From contig NZ_BATQ01000185.1 of the NCBI RefSeq assembly GCF_000739635.1, positions 1 through 64,000 on the forward strand: a DNA stretch of 64,000 nucleotides. The letters run 5' to 3'. Below, one piece after another: positions 15,893-25,589 of the stretch; position 1 is the first letter of the stretch, and each line of letters begins with the position of its first letter. The notes below the pieces were generated by a model. That model was not told the origin of the DNA and did not search any database. It worked only from the letters and a program-made list of their open reading frames with translations. Origin of the DNA: Verrucomicrobium sp. BvORR034 (GTDB lineage Bacteria; Verrucomicrobiota; Verrucomicrobiia; Verrucomicrobiales; Verrucomicrobiaceae). The position numbers and the translations under genes are program-made.

Positions 15893-16390
15893 CGACCTGT
15901 GCCGGAGAAGCCAGGGGAGCGCACGCATCTTGCGTGCTGTTTCCGGCATCTTGCCGGGAACGTCAGTCAGCGGGTGGCCTCGCGCGGTGCAACCCCACAT
16001 TCGTGCAATATCGCATTCGAGCGACGTGGAGGTGTTGATGGCAGTGAGGAGAAAGCAGATGCTGTTGGCCTTCCCACCTGATCACCCTGCGCGGAGGTAC
16101 CCAACGTTGACTCGCTTAGGGCTCGTCCAACGTTGGGCTGTGTTAGAGATTCCCGCTGGGGATCAGCTTCGGACTGGGGCGGGCGCTTCAAGGTGGCTCC
16201 TTGGTGACCACCTCAAACGCTCAGTCGAAGTTCTTCCTCGAAGAGGATGCGGCTACAAGCCCAACGTTGACGAGCTTCCAGCGAGTCTATGTTGGGTACG
16301 GGTGTTGGAGGTTCTTACTCCGAAGGAGTTGTGGCGGTCTGAGAACCTTTCGCATCCAAAGTTCCTTGGCAGGCACTAGCTGAAGCTTCT
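15893..16390 (+). repeat. composite structured repeat, copy A
   Basis: No gene is credible between 15,640 and 16,522. 15893-16215 matches, in inverse orientation, 29639-29946, 35160-35426 and 60795-61020, and in direct orientation 53955-54160. It contains short perfect hairpins (GCACGCATCTTGCGTGC, CCGGCATCTTGCCGG), long CCCAACGTTG/CAACGTTGGG arms and GATTCCCGCTGGGGATC. 16228-16300 repeats at 35065-35135 inverted. The end (TTGGCAGGCACTAGCTGAAGC) matches the inner end of the MITE-like elements at 53 and 61 kb. Confidence 0.8.
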
Positions 16391-16522
16391 GCAAGCTTCG
16401 CCTTCTGGCCGACGTCACCAAGTTTTCAGAGGTGCCAGACTGCGAAGGACAAGGATTCGTATCCTGAAGCGACGCTACGAGTCGTCCGACGGATTCCATC
16501 CGCTCAAACACCCCCTGACTTC

Positions 16523-16951
16523 TCACGCCGCGCCCAGCAGAGCACGAATGCGCTCGATGAGGGCGGCTTTTGGTGGAGGCTTGACCATGAACTCATTCGC
16601 CCCGGCTTCGGCAGCACGGGTGCGGGTGGCGGCATCTTCCGCAGCAGAGAGGACGATCACCGGGGTGGTGCGGGAGCACTCCTGGGCGCGGTACTGGCGG
16701 ACGAGCTCAACGCCGTCGACCTCCGGCAGGACGAGGTCCTGGAGGATGACATCGGGCTTAATTTCCTGAACCCTGGCCACGGCCTGGGTGCCATCTGCAC
16801 AGTAGTGGAAGGTGATGTCTGGCTGGTCCAGGAACATGCGGCGCACCACTTCCCCGATGATGCGCTGGTCGTCCACCAGCAGCACCGTGATGGTACTGGC
16901 GGAGGAGGGCGTATCGGGGTTCTCTGGCGGGAAAGCTTCAGTGCTCATCAT
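16523..16951 (-). CDS. stand-alone receiver domain resembling WspR without GGDEF
   Basis: A 142-residue response regulator with VLLVDDQRIIGEVVRRMF, acceptor Asp72 in VILQDLVLPEVDG, and VIVLSAAED plus FMVKPPP. The sequence around QDLV(L/M)P and the 25-residue N-terminal extension closely resemble the receiver of WspR, the diguanylate cyclase of Wsp systems. A stop follows the receiver directly, so the c-di-GMP synthase is absent. It is the last gene of the operon and overlaps cheB by 4 bases. Output must pass by protein contact or phosphotransfer. Confidence 0.9.
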   Translation of the reverse strand: MMSTEAFPPENPDTPSSASTITVLLVDDQRIIGEVVRRMFLDQPDITFHYCADGTQAVARVQEIKPDVILQDLVLPEVDGVELVRQYRAQECSRTTPVIVLSAAEDAATRTRAAEAGANEFMVKPPPKAALIERIRALLGAA

Positions 16952-17985
16952 GCGGGGGAGGGGTCTTTTACGTGAGAAAAGTGGCGGGTCAGGCGCGGGC
17001 CGATCTGGCTCAGAGGGAGGACCTCCACAGCTGCGCCGAGCGCCACCGCCGCCTTGGGCATGCCATAGACAATGCAGCTGGCCTGATCCTGCGCAATCGT
17101 GAATGCGCCGCGGTCGCGGAGGGCTTTCAGCCCCTTGGCACCGTCCCGCCCCATGCCGGTGAGCAGGGCGGCGGCAACATCGCCTTTCCAGTGGCGGACC
17201 ACGCTCTCGAAGAACACGTCCACCGAGGGGCGGTAGGAGCAGTTGCGCGGCTCAGAGTGGTAGCAGAGCAGGCGGGGCCCATCAAAGACGAGGTGGTCAT
17301 TCGTGCCGGCCAGGAGGGCCACGCCGGGCTCCGGGCGGTCGCCATCCTCTGCCAGACGCACGGGAATGCGGGACTGACCGTGGAGCCACTTGGCCATGAG
17401 GCTGGCGAACTGGGCGTCCACATGCTGCACAATGATGAGGGAGGCGGCAAAATCCCGCGGCAGGTTCCCCAGCACCTCAGCCAAAGCGGCGGGACCTCCG
17501 GCGGAAGCCCCGATGACCACCAGCCGGCTCTGCGCCATGGCCAGTGCTGGGGTCTCCGGCGGCGGGGCGGCATGGGCCTTGGGAGCTCGACCAGTAATGA
17601 GGCGGCTGAGCACGCCGATCTTCGCCAGCAGGGCGGGGCCACCGTCCCCCCGGCCATCCGGCCCAAGGACCGGAGTGGTCACCACATCCAGGGCGCCAGC
17701 ACCGAGCGCCTCAAACACCTTGGACGTGTGGCTCTCCACACTGGCGGTGACGATGAGGATGGGGCACGGCGATTGCACCATGATCTGCCGGGTGGCCTCC
17801 ACGCCATCCATTACGGGCATGAAGATATCCATGAGGATGAGGTCCGGCCGATCCTCACCACAGCGGCGCACGCCCTCCGCTCCGTCCCGGGCGATCCAGG
17901 CCACCTGATGCTCGCCGGACTTGGTGAGCACACGGGAGACGGCCTCCACCGCCATGGCCATGTCGTTGATGATCGCAATCCTCAC
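16948..17985 (-). CDS. cheB: CheB-type receptor methylesterase (WspF-like)
   Basis: Residues 1-120 are a receiver with phosphoacceptor Asp53 in LILMDIFMP. Residues 150-340 are the CheB methylesterase: Ser in VIGASAGGPAAL, His in IIVQHVDAQFASLM and Asp in LTGMGRDGAKG form the triad. It removes methyl groups from the chemoreceptor encoded at the head of the operon. 345 residues, normal for the family. It overlaps cheA and the receiver gene by 4 bases each. Confidence 0.95.
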   Translation of the reverse strand: MRIAIINDMAMAVEAVSRVLTKSGEHQVAWIARDGAEGVRRCGEDRPDLILMDIFMPVMDGVEATRQIMVQSPCPILIVTASVESHTSKVFEALGAGALDVVTTPVLGPDGRGDGGPALLAKIGVLSRLITGRAPKAHAAPPPETPALAMAQSRLVVIGASAGGPAALAEVLGNLPRDFAASLIIVQHVDAQFASLMAKWLHGQSRIPVRLAEDGDRPEPGVALLAGTNDHLVFDGPRLLCYHSEPRNCSYRPSVDVFFESVVRHWKGDVAAALLTGMGRDGAKGLKALRDRGAFTIAQDQASCIVYGMPKAAVALGAAVEVLPLSQIGPRLTRHFSHVKDPSPA

Positions 17986-20330
17986 GCTCCGGCCTCCCCG
18001 ATCAAGTCTTGCAGCGCACGGAGCAGCGTCTCATCGTGGAAGCTGCCCTTCGTGAGGTAGTAGTCCGCTCCGGCCTCCAGGCCCCGCTGGCGGTCTTCTT
18101 CTCGATCTTTATAGGAAACAATCATCACAGGCAGGGAGTGCAAACGGGTGTCTTTCTTGATGTGGTTCACCAGTTCAATGCCATCCATGCGGGGCATGTC
18201 CACATCTGTCACCACCAGATCGTAGTTGCCCGTGCGAACGGCGTTCCAACCGTCCATGCCGTCCACGGCAACCTCCACGACATACCCCTTGCTGCTGATG
18301 AGCTTGCGCACCAGCTCCCGCACGGTGAGGGAGTCATCCACCACCAGCACCCGCTTGCGCGACTTCCGGCCCTGGGTGGCATCGCCACGGGACACGTGGG
18401 CCAGACGCCCGCCGGAGACGAGGAGCTCAATGGAACGGACCATGTCATCCACATCCACAATGAGCACAGGTGATTGATCCGGCAGGAGAGCCGCGGCACT
18501 GATGTCCTTGATCTTGCCCAGGCGCGGATCCAGCGGCAGCACCACCAGCTCCCGCTCGTTCAGGAAGCGGTCCATGACCACGCCGTAGCGGCTGTTCTTG
18601 TCCCCCAGCACCAGCACGGGCACCTCCTCCTCTGCAGCAGGCACGTCCGGCACGCCCAGAACCTGATGCGCCGTGACCAGACCCACCTGCTGATCGCCAA
18701 AGCGGAAGTGCTCCCGCCCCTCCACAGACTCGATCTGCGCCCGAGATACCTTCAATGCGCCGGCGATGCGGGCGAGCGGAAAGGCATACGTCTCCCCACC
18801 CACCTCCACGATCAGCGTGCGCAGCACGGACAGGGTGAGCGGCAGCTGCAGCTGGAACTGCGTGCCGCTGCCGAGGTTCGATGAAATGCGGGCACCCCCG
18901 CCCACCTCCTTGGCCATGGTCTGCACCACATCCAGCCCGACCCCGCGGCCGGAGAGATGGGTGACAGTGTCCTTCATGCTGAAGCCCGGGAGGAAAAGGA
19001 ACTCCAGCAGCTCCGCGTCAGACAGCTCTGCGGCCAGGGCGGCGGTGGTGAGGTTCTTCCGCACCACGGCAGACCGGATCATCTCCAGATCGATGCCGCG
19101 GCCGTCATCGGTGACCTCGATCATGAGCATGCCAGCGCTGTGGCGCGCCTCCAGTCGGAGGGTGCTGAGAGCGGGTTTCCCGGCCTGAAGCCGGTCCGCC
19201 GGCGGCTCGATGGCGTGGTCCACCGCATTGCGCAGGAGGTGGCCCAGCGGGGCCTCCACGCGTTCCAGCACCTCGCGGTCCACGGGGGTGGAGCCGCCCA
19301 CGATGTCCAGCCGCACCTCCTTGCCCAGCGAGCGCGCGGCATCCCGCACCAGCCGGGGGAAGCCCTGCACCCCGTCTGAGAAGGGGCGCATGCGGCAGTC
19401 CAGCACCTCCTGGTAAAGGCGCTTGGAGAGATTGTAGAAGCGGCGGTCAAAAAGGTCCAGGTCCGTGAGCTGGCCGGTCAGCAAATCCAGGCAATCCCCG
19501 GTGCGGCGCTGCAGCTCCATGCACTGGGCCTGCACCCGCTCATCCATGCCGGCACCGGCCAGCGTCTGGCGCAGGTTGGCGATGGACTGGCTGATCGTGT
19601 TCTGCAGCTGCTTCATCCGCAGCAGGTCGCTCGCGAAGGTGTTCACCCAGCGGGAGGCCACCACCGACTCTCCGGCGAAGGCGAGCAGGCGGTTGAGGTT
19701 CTCCGCCGTGACCCGCAGGGAACGCGCGGCCGCATCCGCTCCACGCACGGCACCGGGTGCCGCATTTCCTTGAACTGCGCTCCGGGCATCCGCGACCTCG
19801 ACCGGCTCCAGCTCATCCGCCGCCACCACGGCCGCGGCCGGTTCCACGGGAGGCGATGAAACAACGGCCGCAGACGCTGATGCTTGAGGCGCAGGAGGCG
19901 CAGTGGCTGCCGGCGCCGCGATGGAGCTGGCGAGGGAGTCCAGGAAGGTCTCAATCTCCCGGTGGTGGGTGGTCTGCCACCTCTCAAGGTTCTCCTCCGC
20001 CACCTTGGACAGGCGGGAGAGCAGGTCCACGCCGTCCAGCAGCAGATCGATGCGCTCCTGCGGCAGGGAGATGTGGCCGTGCTGCGCCGCGACGAAGCAG
20101 TCCTCCATGCCGTGGGCAATGCGCGCCGCAGCCTTGTTGTCCACAATGCCTGCCGCCCCCTTCAGAGAGTGCGCACTGCGCATGAGCTCCTCATAGTGGC
20201 GGGCGACATCGGGCTCACGCTCCAGGGCCAGGAGGTGCTCCGTCATCACGACCGTCTGCGTCTCCACCTCCATGCGGAAGAGATCCGCCAGGGAGAAGTC
20301 GCCCAGGTCGCCGCCGTCAGTTGCGCTCAT
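17982..20330 (-). CDS. cheA: CheA-type hybrid histidine kinase with C-terminal receiver (WspE-like)
   Basis: A 782-residue protein. The N-terminal Hpt domain has His54 in RSAHSLKGAAGIV. An Ala/Pro-rich linker follows, then the dimerisation region and the ATPase with LGHLLRNAVDHAIEPP, DDGRGIDL and LSGRGVGLDVV, a CheW-like domain, and a receiver from about residue 660 with RVLVVDDSLTVRELV and acceptor Asp near 713 (VVTDVDMPRMDG). The CheA-REC fusion is typical of Wsp and Frz-type pathways. It links receptor signals to CheB and the terminal receiver protein. Confidence 0.95.
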   Translation of the reverse strand: MSATDGGDLGDFSLADLFRMEVETQTVVMTEHLLALEREPDVARHYEELMRSAHSLKGAAGIVDNKAAARIAHGMEDCFVAAQHGHISLPQERIDLLLDGVDLLSRLSKVAEENLERWQTTHHREIETFLDSLASSIAAPAATAPPAPQASASAAVVSSPPVEPAAAVVAADELEPVEVADARSAVQGNAAPGAVRGADAAARSLRVTAENLNRLLAFAGESVVASRWVNTFASDLLRMKQLQNTISQSIANLRQTLAGAGMDERVQAQCMELQRRTGDCLDLLTGQLTDLDLFDRRFYNLSKRLYQEVLDCRMRPFSDGVQGFPRLVRDAARSLGKEVRLDIVGGSTPVDREVLERVEAPLGHLLRNAVDHAIEPPADRLQAGKPALSTLRLEARHSAGMLMIEVTDDGRGIDLEMIRSAVVRKNLTTAALAAELSDAELLEFLFLPGFSMKDTVTHLSGRGVGLDVVQTMAKEVGGGARISSNLGSGTQFQLQLPLTLSVLRTLIVEVGGETYAFPLARIAGALKVSRAQIESVEGREHFRFGDQQVGLVTAHQVLGVPDVPAAEEEVPVLVLGDKNSRYGVVMDRFLNERELVVLPLDPRLGKIKDISAAALLPDQSPVLIVDVDDMVRSIELLVSGGRLAHVSRGDATQGRKSRKRVLVVDDSLTVRELVRKLISSKGYVVEVAVDGMDGWNAVRTGNYDLVVTDVDMPRMDGIELVNHIKKDTRLHSLPVMIVSYKDREEDRQRGLEAGADYYLTKGSFHDETLLRALQDLIGEAGA

Positions 20331-20938
20331 GAAAGACTCCGGTTGAGGGTGTAGAAGAGCAGTTCGTCATCCAGGCAGCCCACGGTGCGGTCCCGCCAGG
20401 GGAGCAGGCCCTGGGTATAGGAAACACGGCTCTCCGCCAGGGTGGAGGGCAGGGGGCGCAGGGCACCGGGATGGTAGCGGTGCACCCCTAGAACCTCATC
20501 CACGGGAAAGGCAAGGCGGTTGCCGCTCCGGTTGGCCACCAGCAGCCGGGGGTAGACCCTGCGGCCGCCCTCCCGTACGGTGGCGGGCTCTTTGTCGATA
20601 CCTAGTACCGAGCCCAGGGACACGCACACCAGCAGCTCCCCGCGGATGTTCACCACCCCGCGGACGATGCCGTCCATGCGGTGCGGCAGGCTGTGCACGG
20701 GGCACTGGTCTGCCACCTGCTGGAAGATCTGCGTGGGCAGGGCCAGCCATTCCACGCCGATGCGGAAGATCAATGCGGAGGTGGTGCCGGTATCGGCCGC
20801 CCGTTTTTCACTGGCGATCCGCTCCGTCCACTCGCGCAGATAGTCCTCCGGCGGGGCACGATCCAGCAGGAACTGGGCGCCCGAGGTGCCGCCGCTGGGC
20901 GGAGGCGGAGCAGGCGCATCTGCGTGGGGCTGGGTCAT
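20327..20938 (-). CDS. cheW: CheW-like adaptor (WspD-like)
   Basis: 203 residues. A Pro-rich N-terminus is followed by a CheW domain with ALIFRIGVEWLALPTQIFQQ, HRMDGIVRGVVNIRGELLVC and LAFPVDEVLGVHRYHPGAL. CheW proteins couple receptors to CheA. This is the second adaptor of the operon, in the position of WspD between the methyltransferase and the kinase. It overlaps both neighbours by 4 bases. Confidence 0.92.
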   Translation of the reverse strand: MTQPHADAPAPPPPSGGTSGAQFLLDRAPPEDYLREWTERIASEKRAADTGTTSALIFRIGVEWLALPTQIFQQVADQCPVHSLPHRMDGIVRGVVNIRGELLVCVSLGSVLGIDKEPATVREGGRRVYPRLLVANRSGNRLAFPVDEVLGVHRYHPGALRPLPSTLAESRVSYTQGLLPWRDRTVGCLDDELLFYTLNRSLS

Positions 20939-22230
20939 CGGGCCACCTCCTCACTGCGGCGGGCGCGTTGTTGCAGGCGGCGGGCCTCAGCCAGATCGCC
21001 CTGGTTCTCTGCCAGCAGCGCGAGGTGCAGCAGGGCCTCGGAATGGTTGGGATCGAGGTACAACACTTTGCGGTAGCATTTGGCGGCCTCGGCAGTGCTG
21101 CCCAGCATGTCGCGGATGAGCGCCAGCAGGTAGTACGCCTCCACTGAGGGGCCGTGATCACGCAGATGGCCCTCACAGGCGGTGACCGCCTCCGCCAGAT
21201 GGCCGGCATCCGCCAGCCGCGTGATGGCGGCAAGCCCGGGGGCTGCCGCTGGCGGCGCTGCGGCAGCCGTGGCGGGGGTGGGTACAGGAGCCAACTTCCT
21301 GGCGGCGGGCTTGGCCGCCGGGGCAGGCACAGGTTTCCTGGGCTCGGCGCGGAGCGCGGTCGGCGCCGTGAACGGACGGAAGGCGGGTGCCGCAGTGGAC
21401 GCGGTCCCAGGAGCATGGACCCCGCTCTTCCTGGTCGAGCGACGACAGGCGAATGCGGAGGGAAAATCCACCGAGGTGTAGCCGACGCTGCGGGTGAGAA
21501 AGGTCTCCGCCGGACCGACAAAGAGCAGGCCCTGGGGTGCCAGCAGCCGGTCCAGCGCCCGGATCACGCGCTCCTGAGTCGGCGCATCGAAGTAGATGAG
21601 CACGTTCCGGCAGAAGATGGCGTCATAGCTGCCAGCCCCCGGCAGCGGGGCATCGGACACCAGATTGGCCTGGCGGAAATCCACACACTCCCGCACCAGC
21701 GGAGTGATCCGGTGCAGCCCCTTTTCCTCCCTGAAATACCGTTCACGGAAACTCACGTCGCTGCCGCGGAAAGCGTTCCGGCCATAGACAGCCCGGCGCG
21801 CCTGAGCGAGGGCACGCTCGCTGATGTCGATGGCATCGATCTGGAACCGCATCGCCGGCAGGCCGGCATCCAGCAGTGCCATGGCGATGGTGTAGGGCTC
21901 CTCTCCGGTGGAGCACGGGGCGCTGAGCACACGGAACCGCCCGGTGGCATGAGCGGGCCCCCACTCCTGCCGTACATGATGCACCAGCGCGGCAAAGGCC
22001 TCCGCATCGCGGAAGAACCAGGTCTCCGGCACCACCACCAGTTCCACCAGCTGGGCCAGCTCCTCATCAGAACGGCGCAGCACGTTCCAGTAGGCCTCTG
22101 TTTCCTGCAACCCACAGGCGGCCATGCGCTGGCGCACGGCATTCGTCACCACAGACTTCCCCATCGTGGCGGCATCCACGCCGATCGATTCCTTCAGCAG
22201 ATTCGTGATGTGATTGTAGCTGTGGGGCAT
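20935..22230 (-). CDS. cheR: CheR methyltransferase with C-terminal TPRs (WspC-like)
   Basis: 431 residues. The N-terminal CheR helical domain leads into the SAM-binding part with FRVLSAPCSTGEEPYTIAMA, DAIDISERALAQARRAVYG and YDAIFCRNVLIYFDAPTQ. A Pro/Ala-rich linker (residues about 280-345) connects to TPR-like helices ending ALLHLALLAENQGDLAEARR. Fusion of CheR to TPRs is the hallmark of WspC. It methylates the receptor encoded upstream. Its ATG overlaps the preceding TAA (TAATG). Confidence 0.95.
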   Translation of the reverse strand: MPHSYNHITNLLKESIGVDAATMGKSVVTNAVRQRMAACGLQETEAYWNVLRRSDEELAQLVELVVVPETWFFRDAEAFAALVHHVRQEWGPAHATGRFRVLSAPCSTGEEPYTIAMALLDAGLPAMRFQIDAIDISERALAQARRAVYGRNAFRGSDVSFRERYFREEKGLHRITPLVRECVDFRQANLVSDAPLPGAGSYDAIFCRNVLIYFDAPTQERVIRALDRLLAPQGLLFVGPAETFLTRSVGYTSVDFPSAFACRRSTRKSGVHAPGTASTAAPAFRPFTAPTALRAEPRKPVPAPAAKPAARKLAPVPTPATAAAAPPAAAPGLAAITRLADAGHLAEAVTACEGHLRDHGPSVEAYYLLALIRDMLGSTAEAAKCYRKVLYLDPNHSEALLHLALLAENQGDLAEARRLQQRARRSEEVAR

Positions 22231-22691
22231 TACGAAATCTCAAGCGGTTGCCGGAACAGCACGGCGCGGACTTCCTCAGAGAGCAAGGCGGACACCTCCA
22301 CGCGCTGGATCATGCCGCGGGCGTCATGCGTCACCGGCCCAAGATAGGGGGCGGAGTCGAGCGTCACGCCCGTCGTGGCAAAGTCGGCCTCGGTGCGACG
22401 GAGGGTCTCGGTGGTCTTCTCCGCCAGCAGGCCGAGCAGGTGGGTCTCCGCCCCATCCACATAATTCACCAGGATGATGCGGGTGCTCATACGCTGCTGG
22501 GAGGGCTCTCCCAGGGCGATGGCCGCCAGATCAATGAGCGGCACAGGCCGGCCATGGTAGGCAAACACACCTGCCACCCCGGCCGGAGCCTGGGGCAGGG
22601 GCCGGTGGTGCACCAGAGGCAGCACCTCCGCCACCTGGCGCGTGTCCAGCGCAAAGCGATGCTGACCCAGTTGGAAGACGAGAAGCAACAT
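22230..22691 (-). CDS. cheW: CheW-like adaptor (WspB-like)
   Basis: Start at the ATG at 22691 (MLLLVFQLGQHRFALDTRQV), 153 residues. The domain shows LPLVHHRPLPQAPAGVAGVF, YHGRPVPLIDLAAIALGEP and HLLGLLAEKTTETLR, a complete small CheW. It is the first adaptor of the Wsp-like order and lies 18 bases after the receptor gene. Together with the second CheW it provides the two adaptors found in canonical Wsp operons. Confidence 0.92.
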   Translation of the reverse strand: MLLLVFQLGQHRFALDTRQVAEVLPLVHHRPLPQAPAGVAGVFAYHGRPVPLIDLAAIALGEPSQQRMSTRIILVNYVDGAETHLLGLLAEKTTETLRRTEADFATTGVTLDSAPYLGPVTHDARGMIQRVEVSALLSEEVRAVLFRQPLEIS

Positions 22692-22709
22692 GATCACACC
22701 TCGCACTGC

Positions 22710-24425
22710 CTAGCTTGTCACCTTGAACCGTGACACCCCGCTCTGGAGCGCGGCGGTGACGTCCGTAAGCTGCTGGATGGCCAGATTCGATTGCGTGAGG
22801 GACTCCACAGTCTGCTGGGCCGCCTCGCCCAACTGCACCAGCGCCTCGCTGATCTGCTGCGCCCCCAAGGACTGGGACTGCATGCCCTCGTTCACCGTCT
22901 CGAAGCTGGGCGTGAGCGTCTGCACCTTCTCGATGATCTCCGTGAGCTGGGTGCCCACCTGGTCCACCACCTCCGCGCCGCGGCGGACTTCCTCAGAGAA
23001 GCGGTCCATGCCCATGACCCCGGCAGATACAGCGGACTGCATCTCCTTGACCATCTGCTCGATATCCGACGTGGCCACCGCGGTCTGGTCCGCCAGACGG
23101 CGGATCTCCGTGGCCACCACGGCGAAGCCGCGCCCGTATTCGCCCGCCTTCTCCGCCTCGATGGCGGCGTTCAGGGAAAGGAGGTTGGTCTGGTCTGCCA
23201 CTTTCGTGATGGTGGTGACGACCTTGTTGATGTTCCCCGCCTTCTCACTGAGCACAGCGAGCCGGGCATTGATGGAGCCGGAGGCCTCCATGATCTGCGT
23301 CATGGTGGCCTCCATGCGGGTGAGGCCAGTCTGGCCGCTGGCGGCCAGTGTCGCGGTTTCCTCAGCCGTTTCCGTCACGGACTTCATGGCCTTCACCAGC
23401 TCCTTGGCAGTGGCGGAGATTTCCTTGGCCGTGGCACCGATCTCCGTGGTGGTGGAGGAAATCTCACTGGCCGTGGCCTGCTGCTGGCGGGCGGTGGCGG
23501 CGATCTCCGTACCGGAAGTGGTGACCTGGATGCCGGACTTCTGCACCTGGCCAATGAGCGCGGAGAGCTGCTGCACCATGGTGGCGAGGGCGTTGCCCAC
23601 CACGTCCTTTGGAGACTGCGGCTTGATGGCCACCGTGAGGTTCCCTGCTGCCACCTGCTCTGCACCACGCGCCATCACCTGCAGGGAGGTCGTCATGCGG
23701 TCAAAGGAGGCTCCGAGCGTGCCGACCTCATCCGTGCGTCCTGGCATGGCCGTGACCACCTCCAGATCGCCCAGCGCGATCTGCTCTGCGGCACGGGAGA
23801 TATTGCCCAAAGGTATGGCGATAATGCGGTTCAGCGTCACCGCCAGCACCAGCCCCAACAGCACCGCGACGATGCCCAGGATGACGACCGTGAGCATGGC
23901 ACTGTTCACCCGGGCGTCAGCATCCCCGCGGGCCAGATTGGAAACCTCTTCCCCCAGGGTGCGCATGTGATCATAGCGATCTGACTGCGTCCCCGTGACC
24001 AGCGCGCGTGCCTCGTCCACCTTCCCGGCGAAGATGGCTGGGATGACCTGTTCATCCCGGATCTTGTTGTAGTCATCCCGCTGAACCACCCATTCATTGA
24101 TCCGTGACTGAAGCTCCGGGTTGTTGCGTGCTTCCTCCTTCAGCGCCGCGATGAGCTGCGAGTTCAGCTCCGTGCGCTTCTTCAGTGCGGCGAGCTCGGC
24201 CTCCTGTGCGGCACGATCGGTCTCGTGCAGCATCGACAACAAGGAACCGCGCTGGGCGTTGATGTTGCTGTCCAGCCGCGCCACATCCGCCGCCACATTG
24301 TAGTCGAGTTGCACGACCTTCAGAGCCTGATAGGCCACCCCCACCACCAGCACCAGCAGCAGGAGGATGAAACCGAAGGCGAGCAGAAGCTTGGCACGCG
24401 TCTTGAGATTGGTGAACCAGTTCAT
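22710..24425 (-). CDS. methyl-accepting chemotaxis protein (WspA-like)
   Basis: 571 residues. TM1 is at about 13-34 (LLLAFGFILLLLVLVVGVAY) and TM2 at about 175-198, enclosing a four-helix sensing domain. A HAMP segment follows (NRIIAIPLGNISRAAEQIAL), then a signalling domain whose tip reads DQTNLLSLNAAIEAEKAGEY, the conserved hairpin contacting CheA and CheW. No ligand site can be assigned; Wsp receptors usually respond to surface contact or envelope stress. It is the first gene of a seven-gene operon running to 16,523. Confidence 0.93.
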   Translation of the reverse strand: MNWFTNLKTRAKLLLAFGFILLLLVLVVGVAYQALKVVQLDYNVAADVARLDSNINAQRGSLLSMLHETDRAAQEAELAALKKRTELNSQLIAALKEEARNNPELQSRINEWVVQRDDYNKIRDEQVIPAIFAGKVDEARALVTGTQSDRYDHMRTLGEEVSNLARGDADARVNSAMLTVVILGIVAVLLGLVLAVTLNRIIAIPLGNISRAAEQIALGDLEVVTAMPGRTDEVGTLGASFDRMTTSLQVMARGAEQVAAGNLTVAIKPQSPKDVVGNALATMVQQLSALIGQVQKSGIQVTTSGTEIAATARQQQATASEISSTTTEIGATAKEISATAKELVKAMKSVTETAEETATLAASGQTGLTRMEATMTQIMEASGSINARLAVLSEKAGNINKVVTTITKVADQTNLLSLNAAIEAEKAGEYGRGFAVVATEIRRLADQTAVATSDIEQMVKEMQSAVSAGVMGMDRFSEEVRRGAEVVDQVGTQLTEIIEKVQTLTPSFETVNEGMQSQSLGAQQISEALVQLGEAAQQTVESLTQSNLAIQQLTDVTAALQSGVSRFKVTS

Positions 24426-24680
24426 AGATCAAGGAAACAGAACAATAAGAGCACGGAAAACACGGTAGCGAGGCAACACGACGCAGATCGGACCGGGCCA
24501 TTACCCCGGTCTGCAGACCTGGAACCCAAAGAACTTCTCCACGTGAAACCACACGCTGCCTGCCACATACGCCGAAACTATGGCAAAAATAACGACTGCA
24601 TACAAGCAGATCCCTGACAATGCCTTTCGCAACCTCTTGGCCGGCAGGCATTTGGCGGGAGGATTTGCCCTCTCCTCGTG

Positions 24681-25589
24681 CTACGCCAGGCGGACCAGCG
24701 CTTTCCTCAGCCGCTCCGCTTCGGCAGCAGGGCCTTCGCCAAACAGGCGCTTGAATTCCCGGCTGAACTGGGAGGCGCTCTCATAGCCCACCTGCAGGGC
24801 CGCCACCCCGGCGTTGGCCCCCTCATGCACCATGAGTTGACGGGCCTTGTGCAGGCGGATGTTCTTCAAGTATTGCAGCGGGGAGGACGACGTCACCGCT
24901 TTGAAATGGGCGTGAAAGGTGGAGACACTCATGCCCGCCTCCTGAGCCAGGAGGGTGACATCATGGTTCCGGGTGTAGTCGATGTGCAAGCGATTCAGCA
25001 CCCGGCTGATCTGGCCAAAGTGGCTGTCCGGCGCCGCCAGCAAACGCAAGCTGTGACCCAGCGGCCCCTGGAGCACCCGGTAAACCACCTCCCGCACCCG
25101 TTGTGGTCCCAGAATGCGCGCATCCTCACCGGTTCTCAAGCTCTCCAAGAGGCGTACCGTGGCCTCGCTGAGCGATTCGTCGAGGCTGGCGGAATCAATG
25201 GCATGGGGTGCCAGATCCTCATCCTTGGTGGAGGTCATTTGCAGGAGCAACTCGGCCACCATCGCGGGCTTCACCTCGATGGACACGCCCAGCAGCGGCT
25301 CGCCCAGGCTGCCTTCCGTTTCACACTCAAAGGGCAGGGGCACCGCCAGCACCAGATAGTGGTTGGGGTCGTAGATGATCTTCCGCCCGTCAAAGGTGCC
25401 GGTCTTGCGCCCCTGGGCGATGATCACAATGCTGGAATCATAGACGATGGGACTGTTCGGCACATGCTGCGTGGAGCGCATGAACCTCACCTCCGGCAGT
25501 CGGGAGTCGCTGAACCCCTGCCCCGCCGCCAGCTCTGACAAGAGAGCGATGAGACGCGGGTTCGGACACGGAACGGAAAGATCGATCAT
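24681..25589 (-). CDS. AraC-family transcriptional regulator
   Basis: Start at the ATG at 25589 (MIDLSVPCPNPRLIALLSEL). The N-terminal cupin-like AraC_N region includes IVYDSSIVIIAQGRKTGTFD and YLVLAVPLPFECETEGS. The C-terminal double HTH reads VTLLAQEAGMSVSTFHAHFK and VGYESASQFSREFKRLFGE. 302 residues. It diverges from the SDR gene at 25742, and such pairs are commonly regulator and target. The effector molecule is unknown. Confidence 0.9.
   Translation of the reverse strand: MIDLSVPCPNPRLIALLSELAAGQGFSDSRLPEVRFMRSTQHVPNSPIVYDSSIVIIAQGRKTGTFDGRKIIYDPNHYLVLAVPLPFECETEGSLGEPLLGVSIEVKPAMVAELLLQMTSTKDEDLAPHAIDSASLDESLSEATVRLLESLRTGEDARILGPQRVREVVYRVLQGPLGHSLRLLAAPDSHFGQISRVLNRLHIDYTRNHDVTLLAQEAGMSVSTFHAHFKAVTSSSPLQYLKNIRLHKARQLMVHEGANAGVAALQVGYESASQFSREFKRLFGEGPAAEAERLRKALVRLA

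Noticed and set aside
16972..18060. 362-residue plus-strand frame opposite cheB/cheA
   Set aside because: It is antisense to well-conserved chemotaxis genes in high-GC DNA, where long shadow frames are normal; its translation shows no motif or conserved composition.
22723..23984. Two long plus-strand frames (415 and 397 residues) opposite the chemoreceptor
   Set aside because: Both are products of the repetitive Ala/Thr-rich receptor codons read backward; no start signal or domain.
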